Translations under genes and position numbers: made by a program
Notes under the pieces: model-generated
Database searches by the model: none
What the model saw: the letters and a program-made list of their open reading frames with translations, nothing else
Told to the model about the DNA's origin: nothing
Shown here: piece by piece, positions 1 to 9,937 of the stretch
Position numbering within the stretch: the stretch's first letter is position 1
Layout of the letters: every line of letters starts with the position of its first letter
DNA from: Borreliella americana
GTDB taxonomy: Bacteria; Spirochaetota; Spirochaetia; Borreliales; Borreliaceae
DNA: 64,000 nucleotides
Direction: 5' to 3'
NCBI RefSeq assembly: GCF_021043605.1
Contig: NZ_JAJNFB010000005.1
Span: forward strand, 1-64,000

Positions 1-675
1 TTTTGGAATGTTTCTCTTAAAGAGGGAGATTTTTTGTCTTTAACATATAGTGATGAAATTGCAAAATATAAAGCATCGTTTATTGGCGATGATTTAGTTA
101 TTGTTGATGAGTCTAAAAAAAGTAAAAATATTTTAAATTTAGGAGAATTTAAAGAGATCAATCTTGATGATAATGTTAGAGTTAAAATTATTTATGAGAA
201 TTATTATTATGATAAGTTGAAAATAGCGCATGTAAGTTTAGAGTCTTTTGCTTTAAATGTTAAATATGTATTTGAAACTAATATTGACAATAGATTTAAT
301 ATTTTAAATTGGCAGTTTGATGTTAAGGGAACTGAAAAATTACCAAGTAGTAATTATCTTACTCTATATTCTTCTCAAAAACTTTCAAATGTTGATTTGA
401 AAATCGATTTTCTAAATGATACATTTTTTAGATATGCCGATGAAAACAATCTTTATGGTAAGTCTCTTTTTGCATCCAAAGGTATTCCTATTAATTTAGC
501 TTTTGAAAAATCTTTAATACTATTTTTTTCAAGACTTTCTGATGTTAATATTATTCTTAATGACAGAGATATTACTCCTTTTTTAAAAGAGCAGGGAAAA
601 GAAATTTTTGCTGTTCAATTCTTTTGGGTAAAGACCCCCTCAGGGTTTGATCTTAAGGTTTCTGAAGTTTATTAG
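1..675 (+). CDS. Hypothetical protein, 5'-truncated by window edge
   Basis: The reading frame is open to base 1, so this is the last 224 residues of a longer protein and the TTG at 34 is probably not its start. No cysteine or transmembrane segment is visible in this part; it looks beta-rich. The last 60 or so residues (around IPINLAFEKS and DVNIILNDRDITPF) vaguely recall the C-terminal beta domain of RodZ-type proteins, but the similarity is too weak to assign a function. The stop lies 2 nt before the helicase ATG, so the two are co-transcribed. I do not recognise the family with confidence. Confidence 0.7.
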   Translation, partial: FWNVSLKEGDFLSLTYSDEIAKYKASFIGDDLVIVDESKKSKNILNLGEFKEINLDDNVRVKIIYENYYYDKLKIAHVSLESFALNVKYVFETNIDNRFNILNWQFDVKGTEKLPSSNYLTLYSSQKLSNVDLKIDFLNDTFFRYADENNLYGKSLFASKGIPINLAFEKSLILFFSRLSDVNIILNDRDITPFLKEQGKEIFAVQFFWVKTPSGFDLKVSEVY

Positions 676-677
676 TA

Positions 678-2774
678 ATGGATAAAATAAAAAATTTTTT
701 TTCTAGCTTAAATACTTTCCAAGAGAAAATTGTTTTTAGTAAAAGTAAAAATCCAATTCTTGTTTTAGCAGGGCCTGGAAGTGGTAAAACAAGAGTTATA
801 ATTGCAAGAATTATTTATTTAATCAAACATATGAATATAGATCCCAATGAAATTTTAGCTTTAACTTTTACCAATAAAGCTGCAAATGAAATGAATAATA
901 GGATAAATGATCTTTTAAAATTTGACAAAAAACTTCATATTCAAACTTTTCATTCTTTAGGGTCGTGGCTTTTGAGAGTTTACTATAAGGATTTTGACAA
1001 AAATTACGATTCAAATTTTACAATTTGGGACACTAATGATGTTGTTAAATTTGTTAAACAAATTGATCTTGCTCCAAATCTTGAAATGGCAAAACATATT
1101 GCAGCTTTAATTTTAAAAGACAAAGAAAATTTTTTTTTAGAAAAATTTATTGAATTTACAGAAAAGAAATATGAATATATTAAGATTTATGAGGAAGAGA
1201 AAGCCAAAAATAATGCTTTTGATTTCTCAGATCTTATTATCAAGCCCATTTTAATGCTGAGGCAATCCAAATCTTTAAAAGAGTCTATTCAATCTAGATT
1301 TAAAGTTATTTTTGTAGATGAATATCAAGATACAAATTATTCACAATTTTTATTTTTAAAAGAACTTTATTTGGATGGTATGTATTTTATGGTTGTGGGA
1401 GATGAAGATCAGTCAATATATTCTTTTAGGGGAGCTAGAATTGAAAATATTCTTGAATTTGAAAAAACTTTTAGCAATGTTATTAAATTTTATTTAGTGC
1501 AAAATTATCGTTCAAATTCAAATATAGTGGGCATTGCAAATGAGGTGATTTCAAAAAATAAAAATAGGTACGAAAAGCAAATAACAACTCAAAATAGTTC
1601 TGATAAAAGGATGAAATTTTTAGTTTTTCAAAGCACCACAGATGAAGCTGAATATTTTTCTAATTTGCTTATTTCCAATGATATTCAGACAGCAATACTT
1701 TATAGATTTAATTCCCAATCTTTTCATTTTGAAACATCTTTTTTAAAGAAGAATATTCCATACAAGGTTTTAGGATCAATTAAATTTTATGATAGAGAGG
1801 AAATAAAAGATATTATTTGTTTGCTTAGGCTTTTTATAAATAAGAAAGATAAAATATCTTTTTTGAGAATGATAAATAAGCCCTCTAGAGGAATTGGAAA
1901 AACCACTCTAGACAAAATAATTAGTACTTTAAACGATGAAGATGTTAATTTCAATTTGTTTTGTGCAAGTAAAAAGACTTTAGGTTTACTTAAAAATAGA
2001 GCCAAAGAGTCCCTTTTATTATTTCTAAACGTTTATGATGAGCTGGGTAAGAAACTTTTTGAAGATAATTATATTAATTTATCTACTTTTATTGATGATG
2101 TTGTAGTTAGGTTTGGTCTTTTAGATTATTATAAAAAATTTGATAAGGACGAAAAATTAAGAAATATTGATGAACTTATTAATAGCGGAATTGAATATTC
2201 AGGCACATTTGAAGGTCTTGCTATATTTTTAGAAAATTCTTTACTTTCTCCTTTGATTTCTGGAAATTTTAAGTCCAATATACTTTTGTCTTCGATTCAC
2301 GGTGTTAAGGGGCTTGAATTTGATAGAGTTGTAATTTCTGGGCTTGAGAAAGGTCTTTTACCTGCTGAAATCGAAGAATTAACAGAAGATAGACTTGAAG
2401 AAGAGAGAAGGCTTTTTTATGTTGCAATCACAAGAGCTAAATCAGAGCTTATTGTTACCTTAAATTTAAGGCGAGCTTTTAGAGGTTCTTATAAAGGCAC
2501 TTTGCCTTCCGTTTTTTTCCAAGATATTGACAAAAACTTTTATGACATTGTTTTTATTCCTGAGTACTTAAAAGAGAATTTTGATAATTTTTTTATTAAT
2601 GACAAAAGGAATATTGAATTTAATATTGGAGACTATATAATTTATAATGGAGAAAAGGGAATAGTTGTTGATAGCTGGTACCAAAGCAACTTGCAGTTTG
2701 TTAAAATTAGTTTGAGAAATGGTAAGAAAGCTATTTTGAGTCCTGAGTATATTAAAAAAATTGTCAAAGTTTAG
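678..2774 (+). CDS. uvrD: UvrD/PcrA-type superfamily 1 DNA helicase
   Basis: This is a 698-residue ATP-dependent 3'-5' DNA helicase of the Rep/UvrD/PcrA group, acting in nucleotide excision and mismatch repair or at stalled forks. Motif I is LAGPGSGKT near residue 31, motif II is VDEYQDTN near 214, motif III is VGDEDQSIYSFRGA, motif IV/V regions follow, and motif VI is the FYVAITRAK segment near 580. The last 50 residues (FNIGDYIIYNGEKGIVVDSW) form the small Tudor/KOW-like end typical of PcrA, which contacts RNA polymerase in other bacteria. Its ATG follows the upstream stop by 2 nt. Choice between uvrD and pcrA as a symbol is convention only. Confidence 0.95.
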   Translation: MDKIKNFFSSLNTFQEKIVFSKSKNPILVLAGPGSGKTRVIIARIIYLIKHMNIDPNEILALTFTNKAANEMNNRINDLLKFDKKLHIQTFHSLGSWLLRVYYKDFDKNYDSNFTIWDTNDVVKFVKQIDLAPNLEMAKHIAALILKDKENFFLEKFIEFTEKKYEYIKIYEEEKAKNNAFDFSDLIIKPILMLRQSKSLKESIQSRFKVIFVDEYQDTNYSQFLFLKELYLDGMYFMVVGDEDQSIYSFRGARIENILEFEKTFSNVIKFYLVQNYRSNSNIVGIANEVISKNKNRYEKQITTQNSSDKRMKFLVFQSTTDEAEYFSNLLISNDIQTAILYRFNSQSFHFETSFLKKNIPYKVLGSIKFYDREEIKDIICLLRLFINKKDKISFLRMINKPSRGIGKTTLDKIISTLNDEDVNFNLFCASKKTLGLLKNRAKESLLLFLNVYDELGKKLFEDNYINLSTFIDDVVVRFGLLDYYKKFDKDEKLRNIDELINSGIEYSGTFEGLAIFLENSLLSPLISGNFKSNILLSSIHGVKGLEFDRVVISGLEKGLLPAEIEELTEDRLEEERRLFYVAITRAKSELIVTLNLRRAFRGSYKGTLPSVFFQDIDKNFYDIVFIPEYLKENFDNFFINDKRNIEFNIGDYIIYNGEKGIVVDSWYQSNLQFVKISLRNGKKAILSPEYIKKIVKV

Positions 2775-2783
2775 AGGTTTATT

Positions 2784-3059
2784 TTGAAAGATATACATTT
2801 AAAAAATAGCTTAAAATTAAGCTTAGTGACACTTAGTAGGGAGAGTGAAGATAAATTTGTTTCAAAATTTGAGAAAGTTATTAAATTGGTTAATGAAATT
2901 TCAAATTTTGAGGTTCAAATTAATTTTAATGCTAATAAGAAAAAGATTTCTACGTTGCGCGAGGATGAAGTAAAATTTTCTCTTTCTATTGAATCAATTA
3001 AAAAACTTAGTAATTCGGTTTTAGATGGATATTTTTCATCTCCTAAAATATTGGAATAA
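2784..3059 (+). CDS. gatC: Glutamyl/aspartyl-tRNA amidotransferase subunit C
   Basis: GatC is the small subunit that wraps GatA and GatB in the tRNA-dependent amidotransferase, which makes Gln-tRNA(Gln) (and in some bacteria Asn-tRNA(Asn)) by amidating mischarged tRNA. The protein is 91 residues, as expected, with the usual N-terminal helical pattern (LVTLSRESED) and a C-terminal arm (ILREDEV-like segment TLREDEVKFS). The start is TTG with a GAGG site 9 nt upstream. It begins 9 nt after uvrD and is followed 10 nt later by gatA. Confidence 0.9.
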   Translation: MKDIHLKNSLKLSLVTLSRESEDKFVSKFEKVIKLVNEISNFEVQINFNANKKKISTLREDEVKFSLSIESIKKLSNSVLDGYFSSPKILE

Positions 3060-3069
3060 GGATAAGGTA

Positions 3070-4515
3070 TTGGATTTAAGTAATTTAACTTTAACCAAAA
3101 TTCAAGAATTAGTTTTAACTAGAAAATGTAAAATTTATGATATTTTGCTTGCGTATAAAAATAATTATGAATTAAATAAAGATATCAACGGATATATTGA
3201 ATTTTTCGATGATTCTTTAGAGATTGCAAAAAGATATGACGATTGTTTAAAAAACGGTGTAACAGAAGATTTACCTTTAATTGGTATGCTTATTGCAGTT
3301 AAAGATAATATTTCAATTCGAGATAAATCTTTAACTTGTGCTTCTGAGATTTTAAAAGGCTATATTTCTCCTTATGATGCGACTGTGATTAAAAGGCTTA
3401 AGGATAAAGGAGCAATTATAATTGGTAGAACCAATATGGATGAATTTGCAATGGGCTCTACTTGTGAATTTTCTTATTACGGTGCAACTTTAAATCCTTT
3501 AAATAGAGAATATGTTATAGGCGGTAGTTCTGGGGGCTCTGCGGCTGTAGTTGCAGCTTTCCAGGCACCTTTTTCGCTTGGTAGTGATACTGGAGGTTCT
3601 GTTAGGCTTCCTGCATCTTTTTCGGGAATTTTGGGATTTAAACCTTCTTATGGAGGTCTTTCTCGCTATGGGCTTGCATCTTATGCTTCGTCTTTTGATC
3701 AAATAGGATTTTTTGCTCATTCTATTGAAGATATTGCTTTGATCTTAAAGCATACTTGTGGATTTGATGAAATGGATTCTACTAGTGTAGACATCTTTGA
3801 TGATTTTTATCCTTTAAAAATTGAGTCGCCGCAAGGTAAAAATTTAGCTGTAATTAAAGAACTTGGCGAAGATCTAATGAACAAAAATGTTGCAAATAGC
3901 TTTGCCAAGTTTAAATCAGATCTTTTGTTAAAAGGTGTTAATATAAAAGAAGTTTCAATAGAGGAGATTAATTTTATTTTATCAATTTATTATACAATTT
4001 CTTCTGTTGAAGCATCCTCCAATCTTGCTCGTTATACTGGACTTTGTTACGGCAAGAGAATGACAGAAAGTTTGAGTCTTAATGATTTTTATTTTAAACA
4101 TAGAAGCAATTTCTTGTCAGAAGAAGTTAAAAGGCGTATTGTTCTTGGAAATTATTTATTGTCAGAAGGGTATGATTCTAAATATTATGCAAAAGCTTGT
4201 GAAATTCTTCAAAATTTAATTATTCCTAAATTTAGCAACCTTTTTGAAAGCTTTGATTTTATTATTACTCCAACAAGCTTTGTTAAGCCCTTTAGACTTG
4301 GTTTAGATTTTGATGATCCTGTTAAAATGTATTATTCCGATATTTGTACTGTGATTGCAAATCTTATTGGAGCTCCTGCTATTTCGCTTCCGTATTCTAA
4401 GGATGAGGAAGGATTATCAATTGGAATGCAAATTATTGGACGCAGCAAGAAGGATTTTGAACTTTTAAATTTTTCAAAAAATGTGATTAGGGAATTAGGA
4501 TTGAATGGAATATAA
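3070..4515 (+). CDS. gatA: Glutamyl/aspartyl-tRNA amidotransferase subunit A
   Basis: GatA is the amidase subunit that hydrolyses glutamine and passes ammonia to GatB. I take the TTG at 3070 as start because AAGGA lies 7 nt upstream and the resulting N-terminus (MDLSNLTLTKIQELV) matches the family; an in-frame ATG at 3025 would overlap gatC by 35 nt. The 481-residue protein has the amidase-signature Ser-cisSer-Lys triad: Lys78 in AVKDN, Ser153/154 in GGSSGGSA and Ser177 in GSDTGGSVRLPA. It overlaps gatB by 11 nt. GatCAB is expected to be essential where glutaminyl-tRNA synthetase is absent, as in Borrelia. Confidence 0.95.
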   Translation: MDLSNLTLTKIQELVLTRKCKIYDILLAYKNNYELNKDINGYIEFFDDSLEIAKRYDDCLKNGVTEDLPLIGMLIAVKDNISIRDKSLTCASEILKGYISPYDATVIKRLKDKGAIIIGRTNMDEFAMGSTCEFSYYGATLNPLNREYVIGGSSGGSAAVVAAFQAPFSLGSDTGGSVRLPASFSGILGFKPSYGGLSRYGLASYASSFDQIGFFAHSIEDIALILKHTCGFDEMDSTSVDIFDDFYPLKIESPQGKNLAVIKELGEDLMNKNVANSFAKFKSDLLLKGVNIKEVSIEEINFILSIYYTISSVEASSNLARYTGLCYGKRMTESLSLNDFYFKHRSNFLSEEVKRRIVLGNYLLSEGYDSKYYAKACEILQNLIIPKFSNLFESFDFIITPTSFVKPFRLGLDFDDPVKMYYSDICTVIANLIGAPAISLPYSKDEEGLSIGMQIIGRSKKDFELLNFSKNVIRELGLNGI

Positions 4516-5962
4516 ATTAGTTATTGGATTAGAAATTCATGTTCAGTTGGGTTTAAAAACAAAGGCTTTTTGTGGATGTAAAAATGAGTTTGGAGGAGTT
4601 CCCAACTCACGTGTTTGTCCAATTTGCCTTGGCCTTCCTGGCTCATTGCCAAGTGTGAATGTAGAGCTTATTAATAGTGCAATTTTAGCGGGGCATGCCA
4701 CAAATTCAAAGATTAGAAATGTTGTTAAATTTGACAGAAAGCATTATTATTATCCAGATTTGCCAAAAGGGTATCAGATCTCGCAAAATGATAAGCCAAT
4801 TTGTGAGGGGGGAAGTTTATTAATTGAAACCCTTTCTGGTCCCAAAAAGATTAATATTATTAGAATTCATATGGAAGAAGATTCTGGCAAGAGTCTACAT
4901 TTGCTGGATAGTGAAAATCAAAGTTATGTTGATTTTAATCGTTCGGGGGCTCCCTTGCTTGAAATTGTTTCTGCTCCAGATATTAGCAGTGGGGACGAGG
5001 CTATTGCTTTTTTAAGCTCTTTAAGAGAAATTTTCAGGTATCTTGATTTGTCCGAATGTAATATGGAGAATGGTTCTTTTAGATGTGATGTAAATGTTAA
5101 TCTAATTGTTAAAGAGAGTGTTATTGAGTATAAAACTCCCATAGCTGAAATAAAGAATTTAAATTCTTTTAAATCTATTAAATCCGCCATTGAATATGAA
5201 GAATTAAGGCAACAGCAAGAGTGGGTACAATTTAAAAAAACCCTTGATAGTTGTGGTAAGCATACTAGAGGATTTGATGATAAGAATGGAGTAACAGTTA
5301 TTCAAAGAAATAAAGAGACAGTATCTGATTATCGCTATTTTCAAGAACCCGATCTACCTTTAATAGAGATTGACGACTCTTATATTAATAATATTAAAAA
5401 TTTAAAGTTAATTGAACTTCCATTTGATGCAAGAGTTAGGCTTAAAGGCCAATATGGGCTAAGTGATTTTGATGTTATTACTTTAACAGCAGATAAGCAT
5501 CTGCTTAGATATTTTGAAGAGGCTGTTATTAATGCAAGTGATCCCAAAAAAGTAGCCAATTGGATATTGTCTGAAGTTTTAAGTGTTCTTAATGATAAAG
5601 GAATTAGTGTTCTTGAATTTAATTTGTCTCCAAGATATATTACAGAGCTTGTTGAATTTATTGTTGCTGGCAAAATAAGCGGCAAAATAGCAAAAAGAGT
5701 ATTTTCAGAGATGATTACCAGAGGAGTTTCTGCTTCTGTTGTTATAAGTGAAAATCAATTAGAGCAAGTAAGTGATAAGTTTGTTATTAAACAGATTGTG
5801 CTTGAAGTTTTAGATGAAAATTCTAAATCAATTGAACTTTACAAAAAGGGTAAAGATCATGCTATTAAATTTATGATGGGGCAAATAATGAAAAAATCTT
5901 CAGGAAAGATTAATCCTATACTTGCAAATGAAATTCTTTTAGAAAGTTTATCAAATGTATGA
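4505..5962 (+). CDS. gatB: Glutamyl/aspartyl-tRNA amidotransferase subunit B
   Basis: GatB phosphorylates the mischarged amino acid on tRNA and completes its amidation. The 485-residue length is normal. Visible family signatures are GLEIHVQL at the N-terminus, the cysteine pairs CGC and CPICLGLPGSLP (a zinc-binding site in many GatBs), DFNRSGAPLLEIV and the YRYFQEPDLP segment; the C-terminal YqeY/tail domain ends with NPILANEILLESL. The ATG overlaps gatA by 11 nt. All three subunits are therefore made from one transcript in C-A-B order. Confidence 0.96.
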   Translation: MEYKLVIGLEIHVQLGLKTKAFCGCKNEFGGVPNSRVCPICLGLPGSLPSVNVELINSAILAGHATNSKIRNVVKFDRKHYYYPDLPKGYQISQNDKPICEGGSLLIETLSGPKKINIIRIHMEEDSGKSLHLLDSENQSYVDFNRSGAPLLEIVSAPDISSGDEAIAFLSSLREIFRYLDLSECNMENGSFRCDVNVNLIVKESVIEYKTPIAEIKNLNSFKSIKSAIEYEELRQQQEWVQFKKTLDSCGKHTRGFDDKNGVTVIQRNKETVSDYRYFQEPDLPLIEIDDSYINNIKNLKLIELPFDARVRLKGQYGLSDFDVITLTADKHLLRYFEEAVINASDPKKVANWILSEVLSVLNDKGISVLEFNLSPRYITELVEFIVAGKISGKIAKRVFSEMITRGVSASVVISENQLEQVSDKFVIKQIVLEVLDENSKSIELYKKGKDHAIKFMMGQIMKKSSGKINPILANEILLESLSNV

Positions 5963-6764
5963 TTTACCCTTAATAGATAATTTGCCAGTGATTAAAAGGG
6001 CAAGATTTTTTTATCTTTACGATATTCATGGCAAGAGATATTTAGATTTATATTTAAATGGTGGAAAAAATTTTTTAGGGTATAGGGTTCAAGGTTTAAA
6101 TCGCCTTTTTAAACAAACTGTATTAAGGGGTTTGATATCTCCTTATCCTTCTGTTTTTAAAAATCAGTTTATTAATTTGGTATTTACTTTTTTTAAAGAG
6201 GCTGGGTCTGTTTATATTTTTAGGCTAGAAAATGATGCAAAAAAATTTTTATTATCTTTAACTGGTAAAAATAAATTTTTTATGCCCTGGGAAAAAGAAG
6301 AAGGAATATATGAGTTTAGAGTAGGATTTAGTAATATTAAATATCCTATGATTTTTAATATTCCTCTGCCAGATTTTATGTCTGTTAGCATTGTTGTTAT
6401 GGACAACCTTTCTAGAAAAATAGAATTTAGAGATAATTTTGATGCTGTAACTTTATCTTTAGCTAGACATACATTAAGTAGACTTTTATTTTATAATAAA
6501 AATATCAATATTGATTTTAATTCTTTTGCTACATCTTTGTTTAAAGTAACTGATAGGTATATGTTTCCTCTTTATGATGCTTGTTATCATTCTGAAATTT
6601 TTAATGAATTTCTCAAATTTGGGTATTTAATTAGTCCAAATTTTAGTATTCCATCTATTATTCCTTTGAAGTTTTCTAAAGGAGATTTGGATAATTTCAA
6701 AAAAATTTGTTTTTCTCTTAAAAGCAAGTTTATTGATGGCCTTGACAGTGATTCTTACAAATAA
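5955..6764 (+). CDS. Shrunken class III aminotransferase-like protein
   Basis: This 269-residue protein is unnamed. Residues 14-45 (ARFFYLYDIHGKRYLDLYLN then GGKNFLGY) match the N-terminal block of class III PLP aminotransferases such as glutamate-1-semialdehyde aminotransferase. Near the C-terminus, FGYLISPNFSIPS followed by an acidic-helix segment (KGDLDNFKKI) matches the end of that family. The roughly 170 residues that should carry the PLP lysine and phosphate-binding loops are missing, so it cannot be a normal aminotransferase; it may keep only the small domain. The frame is intact and overlaps gatB by 8 nt, which argues for retention rather than decay. The role is unknown. Confidence 0.8.
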   Translation: MYDLPLIDNLPVIKRARFFYLYDIHGKRYLDLYLNGGKNFLGYRVQGLNRLFKQTVLRGLISPYPSVFKNQFINLVFTFFKEAGSVYIFRLENDAKKFLLSLTGKNKFFMPWEKEEGIYEFRVGFSNIKYPMIFNIPLPDFMSVSIVVMDNLSRKIEFRDNFDAVTLSLARHTLSRLLFYNKNINIDFNSFATSLFKVTDRYMFPLYDACYHSEIFNEFLKFGYLISPNFSIPSIIPLKFSKGDLDNFKKICFSLKSKFIDGLDSDSYK

Positions 6765-6815
6765 TACAATTAATAAGATTTATGCATAAAATTATAGTAA
6801 GGGTAATGCGCTATT

Positions 6816-7256
6816 ATGAATAAAATAACCAATAATGTTACGATTTGGATCAAGCCAAAGACTGTTGAGAAAAAATGGTATTTAATTGATGCAGCAGATA
6901 AAATTTTAGGTAAAGTTGCTGTGGATGTTGTTAAAATTTTAAGAGGCAAACATAAAGCTTATTATACTCCCCATCAAGATTTGGGCGACAATGTTGTTAT
7001 TATTAATGCTTCTAAAGTTAAGCTGACTGGGAAGAAATATCAACAAAAACTTTATTATAGGCATTCAAGATATCCGGGAGGTCTTTATTCTGACACTTTT
7101 AGAACATTGTCAGAGAGAAAGCCTTGTGCACCTCTTGAGATTGCTATTAAGGGTATGTTGCCAAAAGGTCCTTTGGGGCGTGATCTTTTTAGAAATTTAA
7201 AAGTCTTTCCTGGTTCAGAGCATACTCTTAAAGCTCAAAATCCTATAAAGCTGTAA
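6816..7256 (+). CDS. rplM: 50S ribosomal protein L13
   Basis: L13 is an early-assembling 50S protein that binds 23S rRNA. The 146-residue sequence contains the family core WYLIDAADKILGKVA, the HKAYYTPHQDLGD block, YYRHSRYPGGL and the C-terminal GMLPKGPLGR signature. The N-terminus is about 10 residues longer than in E. coli (an Ile/Asn/Lys-rich lead-in before KTVEKKWY). The best ribosome site, AAGGG, lies 14 nt upstream of the ATG, rather far. A possible -10 (TTATAGT) is seen near 6793. It is followed 19 nt later by rpsI, the usual L13-S9 operon. Confidence 0.97.
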   Translation: MNKITNNVTIWIKPKTVEKKWYLIDAADKILGKVAVDVVKILRGKHKAYYTPHQDLGDNVVIINASKVKLTGKKYQQKLYYRHSRYPGGLYSDTFRTLSERKPCAPLEIAIKGMLPKGPLGRDLFRNLKVFPGSEHTLKAQNPIKL

Positions 7257-7275
7257 GCTAACTTAGAGAGGTAAA

Positions 7276-7686
7276 ATGAAAAAATCAAATTTTAGCAATG
7301 TTAATTTATCAATGGGAACTGGTAGGAGAAAATCTTCTGTTGCTAGAGTTTACATTAGAGAAGGTAGTGGCAATATTAAAGTAAATAATAGAGATTTTGA
7401 CTCTTACATCCAACTTGAAAATTTAAGGACAATGGCGTTATCGCCTTTGATTTTGACAAATACACTTGGAAAATATGATCTTTATATTAATGTTTATGGG
7501 GGAGGTATTTCAGGTCAATCGGGGGCAATAAGGCATGGCATTTCAAGAGCTCTTTTTGATCTTGATGAATCTAATAAGATGATTTTGAGATCTAATGGGT
7601 TTTTAACAAGAGATTCAAGGAAGGTTGAACGTAAAAAATTTGGGCGGAAAAAAGCACGAAAAAGTTTTCAATTTTCCAAAAGATAA
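7276..7686 (+). CDS. rpsI: 30S ribosomal protein S9
   Basis: S9 sits in the 30S head, its C-terminal tail reaching the P-site tRNA. The 136-residue protein shows [31 protein letters not shown] and the basic tail [18 protein letters not shown] ending in the conserved Lys-Arg. GAGAGG precedes the ATG by 7 nt. It is co-transcribed with rplM and ends at a strong hairpin shared with convergent eno. Confidence 0.97.
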   Translation: MKKSNFSNVNLSMGTGRRKSSVARVYIREGSGNIKVNNRDFDSYIQLENLRTMALSPLILTNTLGKYDLYINVYGGGISGQSGAIRHGISRALFDLDESNKMILRSNGFLTRDSRKVERKKFGRKKARKSFQFSKR

Positions 7687-7723
7687 TTTTATTTTTTTAT
7701 ACATTTTACATTTTTATTTAATT

Positions 7724-7752
7724 AAAAAAAATCCCTTTTACAGGGATCTTTT

Positions 7753-7755
<3 letters not shown>
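7724..7755. terminator. Bidirectional terminator between rpsI and eno
   Basis: ATCCCT (7731-7736) and AGGGAT (7742-7747) form a perfect 6-bp stem with loop TTTAC. It has an A-run on its left and a T-run on its right, so it reads as an intrinsic terminator from both sides. It stands between the S9 stop and the eno stop. Confidence 0.9.
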
Positions 7756-9103
<1,348 letters not shown>

Positions 9104-9169
9104 GTTAAAGAGTTTAAATGTGTAGTATTTTGCCAAAAGAATTATTATTGTGAGCTTTATGTATAATCT

Positions 9170-9925
9170 ATGAAAGAAAGGTGTTTGTATTTATTGGTTT
9201 TTGCAGCTTTATGTGTTAACAATCTTTTTTCAGATGAATATTTAATTTATGATTTCGATTTAAGTTTAAACGAATTTCTAGAAGTTTCAACAAGAAAAGA
9301 CAATCTTAAACCCATGGTTGATTCCAATCGTATATTGTTGTTTTATCCTCCCAATAAAGAAATTAGAAAAATTTTTGCTGCCTTTGACTTTGATCAATAT
9401 TCTAAGAAATATTTATTCAAAAAAAATGAGCATGGAGTTTTTTTTGTTAAAGTTAATATTCCTCATGGTACAAGCAATATAAAATATAGGCTTATTGTAG
9501 ATGGTGTTTGGACTAATGATGAGTATAATAAAAATGTAGTTTATAATGAGGATTTAATCCCATTTTCTAAAATTGAGGTTGCTAAAGAGAAGTCCAGCTA
9601 TATTTCTTTGAGAAATCCAATACAATCATATAATAACAATGAAATTGAAATTTTTTATATAGGTCGTCCTGGACAAATAGTTACAATAGCTGGTAGTTTT
9701 AATAATTTTAATCCTTTTTTAAATAGGCTTGTTGAAAAAGAAGACAATAAGGGAATTTATACTATTAAGCTTAAAAATTTACCCAAGGATAGAATTTATT
9801 ATTATTTTATCGATTCTGGTAACAAAGTAATAGATAAAAATAATGTTAATAGAATTAATTTATACTTTGTTGAAGGGATTGATAATAAAATAGATTTTGA
9901 AGTCTCTTATTTTGACCACAAATAA
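9170..9925 (+). CDS. p26: P26 exported protein with two CBM48-like domains
   Basis: The 251-residue protein begins with a signal sequence (basic MKER, then a hydrophobic stretch to about residue 21). A Cys at 15 is preceded by Leu, a poor lipobox, so it is more likely soluble periplasmic. Residues 165-230 (IVTIAGSFNNFNPF, then YYYFIDSGNKVIDKNN) match the CBM48/AMPK glycogen-binding fold. Residues 45-125 (FAAFDFDQYSKKY, then YRLIVDGVWTNDEYN) look like a second, more diverged copy. The first name follows the Borrelia usage P26 from memory. There is no good ribosome site, and a TATAAT ends 2 nt before the ATG. Confidence 0.88.
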   Translation: MKERCLYLLVFAALCVNNLFSDEYLIYDFDLSLNEFLEVSTRKDNLKPMVDSNRILLFYPPNKEIRKIFAAFDFDQYSKKYLFKKNEHGVFFVKVNIPHGTSNIKYRLIVDGVWTNDEYNKNVVYNEDLIPFSKIEVAKEKSSYISLRNPIQSYNNNEIEIFYIGRPGQIVTIAGSFNNFNPFLNRLVEKEDNKGIYTIKLKNLPKDRIYYYFIDSGNKVIDKNNVNRINLYFVEGIDNKIDFEVSYFDHK

Positions 9926-9937
9926 GTTTTAAATTAT

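Noticed and set aside
3499-3720. 73-codon minus-strand frame inside gatA
   Set aside because: It is opposite the catalytic core of gatA, is rich in Arg/Ser as a reverse-frame artefact and has no ribosome site.
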